From assembly GCA_016927675.1 (NCBI GenBank), contig JAFGMF010000275.1, positions 1 to 9,812 on the forward strand: a stretch of 9,812 nt of DNA. Reading direction: 5' to 3'. The notes beneath the pieces were generated by a model. It was not told the DNA's origin. It worked only from the letters and a program-made list of their open reading frames with translations, and did not search any database. Numbering within the stretch: the first letter of the stretch is position 1; every line of letters begins with the position of its first letter. This DNA is from Candidatus Cloacimonadota bacterium. GTDB lineage: Bacteria > Cloacimonadota > Cloacimonadia > Cloacimonadales > TCS61. Of this stretch, positions 1 through 5,082 are shown piece after piece. Made by a program: the position numbers and the translations under genes.

Positions 1-1
1 A

Positions 2-2722
2 CCAGATACTTATGGTTATTACTGTTACGATGATGGTGACACAGATTATTACAATGTGCCCGTATATGACTGGATCGAGATAGATCCTGCTTACGGCGGA
101 TCGGGAACAACAATTCCGATGAATGATCCAGGTAACATGGGAGCAATTCAGGAAATCGATTTACCTTTCACGCTGAAATTTTACGGAGAAGAATACAACA
201 CCATTACAATCTGCTCAAATGGCTGGCTGGCACCTGGCAGCAACGGGTCTAAGTCTTTCATGAACTGGAATATCCCCGGACCAAACGGACCTTCTCCGAT
301 GATCGCCCCGTTCTGGGATGATCTAAAGACTGGCAGTGGTCACGTCTGTTACTTTTTTGATCCTGCAAACCATTATTTCGTCGTGGAATGGTCGCATCTG
401 CAGAATGAATACAACAATGCAGAAGAAACTTTTCAGGTTATTATTTATGATATCCTCTTTTATCCGACAACTTTCACCGACAATGAATTCAAATTTCAGT
501 ACAAAGTAATCAATAATGTAGACGCTGGTGATTATTCCTGGTCTATCAATCATGGCCAATATGCCACGGTCGGGATCGAAGATCATACCGGATTAAGAGG
601 ATTGGAGTATACCTTCAACAACACATATCCGACAGCAGCGAAGCATTTGCAAAACCAGATGGCATTGTTATTCACCGGACCGCCGATTGCACCGGAAGAA
701 CCATTTCTGGTGTTAAACGGTATTTCTATCTCAGACGAGAATGGTAATGGAAATCCTGATTATGGCGAGAATATTGATCTTACTGTTACCGTTAACAACC
801 TTGGTGAAAATGCTGCTACGGGTGTAACGGCTCAATTAAATTCTGGAGATGAATATATTGAAATATTACAGGATTTCTCCGAATTAAACGATATCAACGG
901 AGGTTCAAGCGGATCAAACCTGACTGCCTTTAATCTGGACATAGCACAAAACTGTCCAAACGGACATCCTGTTATTTTTGAAATCGAGATCAGCAGCAAT
1001 GAAATGGTCTGGATTCTGAACTTCACGCTGACCATTAATGCTCCCGAGCTAAATTATTCACATCTGCTGATAAATGATGGCGATAATACCATTCTTGATC
1101 CGGGTGAAACAGCAGACATGCTGGTTTATTTCAGTAATGAAGGAGCTGCTGATGCATATGAAGCAGTATTGGAAATCAGTACCGCAGATACCTTGCTTAC
1201 TCTCAACTCTGATGTTTTCGATTTTGGTGCTCTCCAAGCCGGTGATACTGAAGCTTCATTTTTCAGTGTCAGTGCACATCCTCAGTCACCCATCGGACAC
1301 ATCTGCACTGTAAACTGGCTGATTACAGCTGAGATGGGTATTACGGCAGAGGGCTCTTTCCCGGTTGTGATATCTCAGGTTCCGGTGATGATGACAGAAT
1401 ATTTTACCTCATTCCCGCCTGATGGGTGGATGATAGAAAACAGTGAGAACTGGGTTCAAGGTAACAGCAGTCATGCAGGCGGATCATCTCCCGAAGCTCA
1501 GTTTGACTGGTATCCTTCAGGATCGGGTGAACATCGGCTGTGTTCGATGCCGATCAATACTCTTGGTTCTAATGAACTTATTCTTGAATTTAAACATATG
1601 GTTGATCACTTCAGCGGAGACTATACTCTGAAAGTGCAGACTTCCGGCAGCAGTAATTCGTGGCATGATGTAATAACCTATGGTGCAGGTGATATGCCGG
1701 CGACTCAGGAATCCCTTACTGTGAGTACCCCGGATGTGGGCTCCGAAGATTTCCGTCTGGCTTTTACCTTCAGCGGTGATTCTTATAATATTGATCATTG
1801 GTATATTGATGACGTCATTTTGCAGAACGGAAATAATACTCCTGTCGGTTATATCGCAGGTAATGTAGCGCTTGATGGTGGTTCTGGCAATATCGCAGAT
1901 GTCCAGGTGAATGCCGGAGAAGAAAGTGTAAATCCTAACCAGAATGGATATTACATCATAGGAATTGCTCCGGGGACTTATACTCTTACCGGTTATTTAC
2001 CGGGTTATGGGGTCTTTACAATCGGTAATATTGAAGTAATTGCAATTCAAACTGTAACGATCGATTTTACTCTGTCCTATCTGAACCCGCCAACTGATCT
2101 GTCTGCAGAAGTTAACGAAAACGATGTTACTCTGGAATGGATTGAACCTGTGCGGTATTCGAATAAATCGGAGTCAACCAAGACTCCTACCAGATCAGAT
2201 ATTGTATTAAATAATGATAATTCTTCCAGCCAAAGGAATTTCATAGCCTATCTTGTGTATCGTAATGATGAAGAAATAATCCAATTAAGTGATCCTGAGC
2301 AAACCCTTTACACAGATTCAGATCTTGAGAACGGGCAATACAGCTACAAGATCAGTGCACTTTATTCCGAGGGCGAATCATTGTCTACTGATCCCGTGCT
2401 CGTTGAAGTTGATTACAGCGATACAAATAATGATATCCTGCCTGTAAAAACCGAACTGGGAATGAATTATCCAAATCCCTTCAATCCGGAAACAGTTATA
2501 AGTTTCTCACTTGCTGAAACAAACCTGACATCCCTGTATATCTATAATATCAAAGGTGAAAAGATTGCCGAACTTGTTAATGATACCCTGCTACCCGGCG
2601 AGTATCAGGCAATCTGGAGTGGTAAGGACGATTCCGGGAACAGCGTCCCCAGCGGAATATATTTATACCATTTGAACGCCGGTAAAAAGTCGTTCACGCG
2701 GAAGATGATGCTGTTGAAATAG
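2..2722 (+). CDS. Secreted multidomain surface protein with C-terminal FlgD-Ig-like/type IX-type sorting domain (5' partial)
   Basis: The frame is open to the left edge: codons from position 2 read PDTYGYYCYDDGDTDYYN and run straight into the GTG at 56, so that GTG is internal and the true start lies outside. The visible 906 residues look like a chain of beta modules. In order they are: a beta-sandwich with 'NGWLAPGS' (about 60-690); two CARDB-like repeats, each opening with an Asp/Asn/Gly-rich turn ('SDENGNGNPDYGE' and 'NDGDNTILDPGE', about 705-1370); a MAM/cleaved-adhesin-like module ending 'DHWYIDDVIL' (1388-1830); a carboxypeptidase-regulatory-like domain (1850-2075); an FN3 domain with a Ser/Asn/Thr-rich insert (2087-2440); and a C-terminal domain with 'NYPNPFNPET' and 'GIYLYHL' (2455-2722). 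In FCB bacteria this last domain marks outer-membrane export or surface attachment. The catalytic part, if any, is missing. Similar modules follow gingipain-like C25 peptidases in Cloacimonadota, from recall, but no peptidase motif is visible here. Confidence 0.85.
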   Translation, partial: PDTYGYYCYDDGDTDYYNVPVYDWIEIDPAYGGSGTTIPMNDPGNMGAIQEIDLPFTLKFYGEEYNTITICSNGWLAPGSNGSKSFMNWNIPGPNGPSPMIAPFWDDLKTGSGHVCYFFDPANHYFVVEWSHLQNEYNNAEETFQVIIYDILFYPTTFTDNEFKFQYKVINNVDAGDYSWSINHGQYATVGIEDHTGLRGLEYTFNNTYPTAAKHLQNQMALLFTGPPIAPEEPFLVLNGISISDENGNGNPDYGENIDLTVTVNNLGENAATGVTAQLNSGDEYIEILQDFSELNDINGGSSGSNLTAFNLDIAQNCPNGHPVIFEIEISSNEMVWILNFTLTINAPELNYSHLLINDGDNTILDPGETADMLVYFSNEGAADAYEAVLEISTADTLLTLNSDVFDFGALQAGDTEASFFSVSAHPQSPIGHICTVNWLITAEMGITAEGSFPVVISQVPVMMTEYFTSFPPDGWMIENSENWVQGNSSHAGGSSPEAQFDWYPSGSGEHRLCSMPINTLGSNELILEFKHMVDHFSGDYTLKVQTSGSSNSWHDVITYGAGDMPATQESLTVSTPDVGSEDFRLAFTFSGDSYNIDHWYIDDVILQNGNNTPVGYIAGNVALDGGSGNIADVQVNAGEESVNPNQNGYYIIGIAPGTYTLTGYLPGYGVFTIGNIEVIAIQTVTIDFTLSYLNPPTDLSAEVNENDVTLEWIEPVRYSNKSESTKTPTRSDIVLNNDNSSSQRNFIAYLVYRNDEEIIQLSDPEQTLYTDSDLENGQYSYKISALYSEGESLSTDPVLVEVDYSDTNNDILPVKTELGMNYPNPFNPETVISFSLAETNLTSLYIYNIKGEKIAELVNDTLLPGEYQAIWSGKDDSGNSVPSGIYLYHLNAGKKSFTRKMMLLK

Positions 2723-2742
2723 TAAAATTTTCTTGCTATCAT
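2714..2742 (+). promoter_or_regulatory. Putative sigma70-like promoter for the membrane-protein gene
   Basis: TTGAAA (2714-2719) and TATCAT (2737-2742) are separated by exactly 17 bases, each with one mismatch to the sigma70 consensus. The -35 hexamer overlaps the last codons and stop of the upstream gene. A start near 2749 would give a leader of about 20 bases before the ATG at 2769. Such matches also arise by chance in AT-rich DNA, and some FCB bacteria use other promoter consensus sequences. Confidence 0.4.
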
Positions 2743-2753
2743 TATGTTTTACA

Positions 2754-2759
2754 AAGAAG
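2754..2759 (+). promoter_or_regulatory. Ribosome binding site deciding the start at 2769
   Basis: AAGAAG lies 9 bases before the ATG at 2769. The alternative ATG at 2760 directly abuts this motif, and the TTG at 2733 lies inside the predicted promoter, so both are less likely starts. Confidence 0.4.
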
Positions 2760-2768
2760 ATGGTAAAT

Positions 2769-3356
2769 ATGATCGGATTGAGCAACCAGCACGTAGAATT
2801 CCGCCGGTGTCACTGGGGTGGCTCCGTTTATCTGGCAGTTGAGAGCCTACTTTGGTTGCTCTCGGCCACAGTAGGCACTGCTGGACAGATACCTGCTTCG
2901 ATGTTTATCCTGCTAATTGGTGGCATGCTCGTTTATCCAATCGCGACTGCATGTTCTCGGCTACTCAAAATGCCAAAACCAGACAGTTCAAACAAGCTGG
3001 CAATACTTAGCACTTGGATCGCGCTCACTATCCCATTGGGGGTACCACTCGTTTTTATGGCCACGTCCGTTGATCGGGAGCATCTGTTCTTCCCGGCATT
3101 CGCGGTGCTTGTGGGCGCTCATTGGCTCCCCTTCGCATACGTTTACTCCATGAAGTCATTCGCTATGCTAGCTGTAATTCTCGTCCTTGCTGGTGTTCTT
3201 TTCGGTTTTGTTCTTCCACAGTTCTCTGCTGCATGTGGTTTCGTCGTCGGGGGAATTCTTCTACTCTTCGCTATCATTAACTTTATCGTCGTTCATGGTG
3301 AGCGGGGATTTAAAGCCGTTTACATCAAGAAGTCCGACCAGAAAACAGGACGCTGA
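2769..3356 (+). CDS. Six-helix integral membrane protein, DUF7010-like
   Basis: This is a 195-residue protein with six hydrophobic segments at about residues 17-36, 42-62, 78-98, 105-125, 131-149 and 153-175. It has a short N-terminal head ('EFRRCHWGGSV') and a basic C-terminal tail. The overall pattern, with 'GGMLVYP' at the end of helix 2 and 'FFPAFAVLVGAHWLPF' in helix 4, resembles the DUF7010 family of small membrane proteins. That match is from memory and no function is established. I see no signal peptide, catalytic motif or cofactor site. The start at 2769 is chosen for the AAGAAG motif 9 bases upstream. The gene is richer in G+C than its neighbours (33/60 and 38/60 in two sampled 60-base lines, against 24/60 and 18/60 in lines from the flanking genes) and has no functional link to them. 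This suggests horizontal acquisition. It converges on the leftward operon across the repeat-rich gap. Confidence 0.72.
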   Translation: MIGLSNQHVEFRRCHWGGSVYLAVESLLWLLSATVGTAGQIPASMFILLIGGMLVYPIATACSRLLKMPKPDSSNKLAILSTWIALTIPLGVPLVFMATSVDREHLFFPAFAVLVGAHWLPFAYVYSMKSFAMLAVILVLAGVLFGFVLPQFSAACGFVVGGILLLFAIINFIVVHGERGFKAVYIKKSDQKTGR

Positions 3357-3374
3357 CGGTTAATCGGAAGGATT

Positions 3375-3404
3375 GGATAAAAAGCGATTGCACCTGACAA
3401 TCGC
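3375..3404 (-). terminator. Putative intrinsic terminator for the leftward operon
   Basis: Read on the minus strand, GCGATTG (3404-3398), a 7-base loop, and CAATCGC (3390-3384) form a perfect 7-bp stem followed at once by TTTTTATCC (3383-3375). It faces the leftward operon about 395 bases after the last stop codon. The stem is only 4/7 G+C, so strength is uncertain. CACCTG (3391-3396) can alternatively pair with CAGGTG (3419-3424), and that pairing would use the loop. Confidence 0.45.
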
Positions 3405-3495
3405 GTCTGTTACGCTTGCAGGTGAAGCCAGCATTAGATTGTAATTGATCCTAACAGCTGATTTTGCTTGAGATTAAGAACATTACCGGAAGCTG

Positions 3496-3534
3496 CAGCA
3501 AAAAAAATGCTACACTCCAAAGGTTTTATCTTTC
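3496..3534. repeat. 39-base direct repeat, copy 1
   Basis: This copy begins CAGCA followed by an A-run, then TGCTACACTCCAAAGG and TTTTATCTTTC. It matches copy 2 at 37 of 39 positions, with differences at the 12th and 17th bases. The second half, from CACTCC to the end, is identical in both. The CAGC...GCTG hairpin is partly broken here because the second arm reads TGCTAC. Confidence 0.8.
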
Positions 3535-3550
3535 ATTTTTTTTTATGGCC

Positions 3551-3583
3551 GGCAATCTTTTTTATCTGAAATGATAGATTGCC
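3551..3583. repeat. Inverted repeat GGCAATC...GATTGCC
   Basis: GGCAATC (3551-3557) is exactly complementary to GATTGCC (3577-3583). An inner TATC/GATA pair lies between them, with a T-run bulge on one side. The outer arm resembles the GCAATCT half of the palindrome at 3690-3720, so it may be a decayed relative. There is no T-run after the hairpin on either strand, which argues against a terminator. Confidence 0.55.
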
Positions 3584-3632
3584 ACGTTAAAATAAAACGA
3601 AGTTTCGTATTATCTAACCATTTATTCAACTG

Positions 3633-3674
3633 TCATGCTGAGTATCCCGATTTAGCGGGAGAATCGAAGCATGA
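3633..3674. repeat. Palindromic intergenic repeat of the TCATGCTGAG...GAAGCATGA type
   Basis: The outer arms TCATGCT (3633-3639) and AGCATGA (3668-3674) pair perfectly. Inside them TCCCG (3645-3649) pairs with CGGGA (3656-3660) around a 6-base loop. This two-step hairpin resembles a dispersed repeat ('GTCATGCTGAGC...GAAGCATGA') seen between genes in many Bacteroidota and other FCB genomes. That comparison is from recall. Confidence 0.65.
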
Positions 3675-3688
3675 AGCAGTGAAACAAG

Positions 3689-3720
3689 GTCATTGCGAAT
3701 CCCCTTGTGTGTAGCAATCT
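3689..3720. repeat. Palindromic intergenic repeat of the GTCATTGCGA...GCAATCT type
   Basis: ATTGC (3692-3696) pairs with GCAAT (3714-3718). The ends GTCATTGCGA and AGCAATCT match the termini of a dispersed repeat found in many bacterial genomes. The middle (TCCCCTTGTGTG) has lost most of the pairing, so this is a degenerate copy. It lies 14 bases after the TCATGCT-type element. Confidence 0.55.
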
Positions 3721-3740
3721 TCTCGAGATTTCCGACTCTT

Positions 3741-3779
3741 CAGCAAAAAAACTGCTGCACTCCAAAGGTTTTATCTTTC
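3741..3779. repeat. 39-base direct repeat, copy 2
   Basis: This copy is 37/39 identical to the one at 3496-3534. Here the hairpin is intact: CAGCA, an A-run loop, then TGCTG. The repeat ends 19 bases before the GAPDH stop codon at 3799, so it would lie in the 3' untranslated part of the leftward transcript. On that strand it reads GAAAGATAAAACC, then TTTGGAGTGCAGCAG, a T-run and GCTG. Confidence 0.8.
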
Positions 3780-3798
3780 TATTGATTTACTTTTATTT

Positions 3799-5052
3799 TC
3801 AGCCCAAATGAGAAGCCACATGTTCGGTAAGTTTGCCCAGGCAATTGACATAGCTGCCGAATTCGTTATCATACCAGCCCATGATTTTAGCATGAGTAAC
3901 CGGGATATTGATATCTTGAGGGTTTATGATCCCAACCGAGGAAAGCATTTCTGAAGAGACTTTTAAGAAGCCTGTTCTGGTATGAGTTGCGTTGCCTTCA
4001 ATTGTAATGGCAGCTGGATAACCCAACAGGTCAACAGAGACATTCTGTTTTTCCGAAAAAAAGAGCAATCCTTTCTGTGAGCCTTGAGATTGCATCTTAT
4101 AGATATTATTGATATAATCAGCAGAAATGGCTGGCATTCCGTTCTCGTTGATTCTGCTGTTAAAGGTGATATTCAGGGCAATCAGCGATACAGTATTCGT
4201 AGGAATCCTGATCGAATCTGCCATAAAACCGAAATTGATAATCTCCGGTAATACTTTTTCCAATGTTTTTGCCGCACCTGTGGAAGAAAGGATAATATTG
4301 TTCAGAACGGATCTGCTTTTTCTGAGATCACCCGTACCGGTGGATGGTACAGAATCCAGTACACTCTGAGTATTGGTTGCCGCATGAACGGTGGACATAG
4401 ATGCAGTGAGGATATTGTTAGTTTCTCTGTCTTCCAGCAATGGATTGACCATATGGGCTAAGCCGGTAGTTGTGCAACTGGCTGCAGACATCACATCATG
4501 TTGGAGGGGATTATATTTGAGATGATTTATCCCGTAGATAAAAGTGGGGTAACGCTCATTATCGGACTGGGCTTGATTTTTAATTTTAAAAGGAGCACTG
4601 GCGATCACTTTCTGGGCACCAGCTGCCAGATGACCTAGAATACTGCCTTTAGGATCATTTTCCGGTTTTGTCGGATCCAGAAATTTTCCCGTGCAGTCCA
4701 CTACAATTCTCACACCTTCTTTTTTCCAGTTGATGTCATGCGGATTTCTCTCTTTCTTCAAAATCTTAACAGGGAACCCATCGATTTCGATCATACCCTG
4801 TTCTCGATCACAAATCTTGATGTCACAGTCTTTTCCTGAATACCCGAAGAGAAAGTGACTTAAGGTACCGTAAGTTGAATCAGAGCTGATAGACTCTACA
4901 AGATGATCAAGACTCTTCCCTACTTCTCTGCCGACATTGATCACCAATCCGTCAAATTTACGGTTAAGAAGATGATACCAGAGACTTAATTTACCAATGC
5001 GCCCCAAACCATTGATACCCAACAGTTTTTTTTCATTTAATCCGGTTTCCAT
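3799..5052 (-). CDS. Glyceraldehyde-3-phosphate dehydrogenase family protein, long form
   Basis: At 417 residues it is about 80 longer than ordinary GAPDH. The family normally oxidises glyceraldehyde-3-phosphate to 1,3-bisphosphoglycerate in the cytoplasm. Visible motifs are the Rossmann loop 'GINGLGRIG' near the N-terminus, the catalytic 'AASCTTTGLAHM' (Cys193), the base-supplying His in 'STVHAATNTQS' (His223) and the C-terminal 'GWYDNEFGSYVN'. The extra length is mainly N-terminal to the catalytic Cys, as insertions around 'LFGYSGKDCD', 'DPTKPENDPKGS' and 'KNQAQSDNERY'. The canonical CTTNC becomes CTTTG, losing the second Cys and the Asn. The strand-2 end reads 'VINVGREVG' instead of 'AIND', so the Asp that usually favours NAD is missing and NADP use is possible. 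The start is set by AAGGAG 6 bases before the ATG. It lies 30 bases after the PPDK-like gene and is the last gene of the operon. Confidence 0.85.
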   Translation of the reverse strand: METGLNEKKLLGINGLGRIGKLSLWYHLLNRKFDGLVINVGREVGKSLDHLVESISSDSTYGTLSHFLFGYSGKDCDIKICDREQGMIEIDGFPVKILKKERNPHDINWKKEGVRIVVDCTGKFLDPTKPENDPKGSILGHLAAGAQKVIASAPFKIKNQAQSDNERYPTFIYGINHLKYNPLQHDVMSAASCTTTGLAHMVNPLLEDRETNNILTASMSTVHAATNTQSVLDSVPSTGTGDLRKSRSVLNNIILSSTGAAKTLEKVLPEIINFGFMADSIRIPTNTVSLIALNITFNSRINENGMPAISADYINNIYKMQSQGSQKGLLFFSEKQNVSVDLLGYPAAITIEGNATHTRTGFLKVSSEMLSSVGIINPQDINIPVTHAKIMGWYDNEFGSYVNCLGKLTEHVASHLG

Positions 5053-5058
5053 GGCAAA

Positions 5059-5064
5059 CTCCTT
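5059..5064 (-). promoter_or_regulatory. Shine-Dalgarno site of the long-form GAPDH gene
   Basis: On the minus strand AAGGAG precedes the ATG at 5052 by six bases (TTTGCC). It is the clearest ribosome binding site in the window and fixes this start. It implies independent initiation for the last gene of the operon. Confidence 0.75.
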
Positions 5065-5082
5065 AAATTTATCTTAGAATAA

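Larger units (their letters stand above)
3357..3798. other. Gene-free convergent intergenic region with repeats
   Basis: This 442-base gap separates the stop of the rightward membrane-protein gene from the stop of the leftward GAPDH gene. No convincing coding frame or structural RNA is visible. It holds a putative minus-strand terminator, two copies of a 39-base direct repeat, and three palindromic elements, each listed separately. The first 60-70 bases share the higher G+C of the membrane-protein gene and may have arrived with it. The rest is AT-rich. Confidence 0.7.

Noticed and set aside
56..58. GTG at 56 as the start of the surface-protein gene
   Set aside because: The frame is open upstream to the window edge with family-like sequence (YGYYCYDDGDTDY), and there is no ribosome binding site or signal peptide after the GTG.
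2733..2768. Earlier starts (TTG 2733, ATG 2760) for the membrane-protein gene
   Set aside because: TTG 2733 lies inside the predicted promoter, and ATG 2760 abuts the AAGAAG motif with no spacing. ATG 2769 has proper spacing.
3354..3430. Integron attC site after the membrane-protein gene, making it a gene cassette
   Set aside because: GTTAATC and GTTACGC each break the GTTRRRY consensus and no matching RYYYAAC core pairs with them near the stop codon. The hairpin here is better explained as a terminator-like structure.
3496..3779. CRISPR array
   Set aside because: There are only two repeat copies, separated by 206 bases that contain other palindromes. There is no regular spacer pattern and no cas gene.
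3741..3779. Repeat copy 2 as an intrinsic terminator for the GAPDH gene
   Set aside because: On the minus strand the T-run falls inside the loop rather than after the stem, so it does not fit the usual terminator form.
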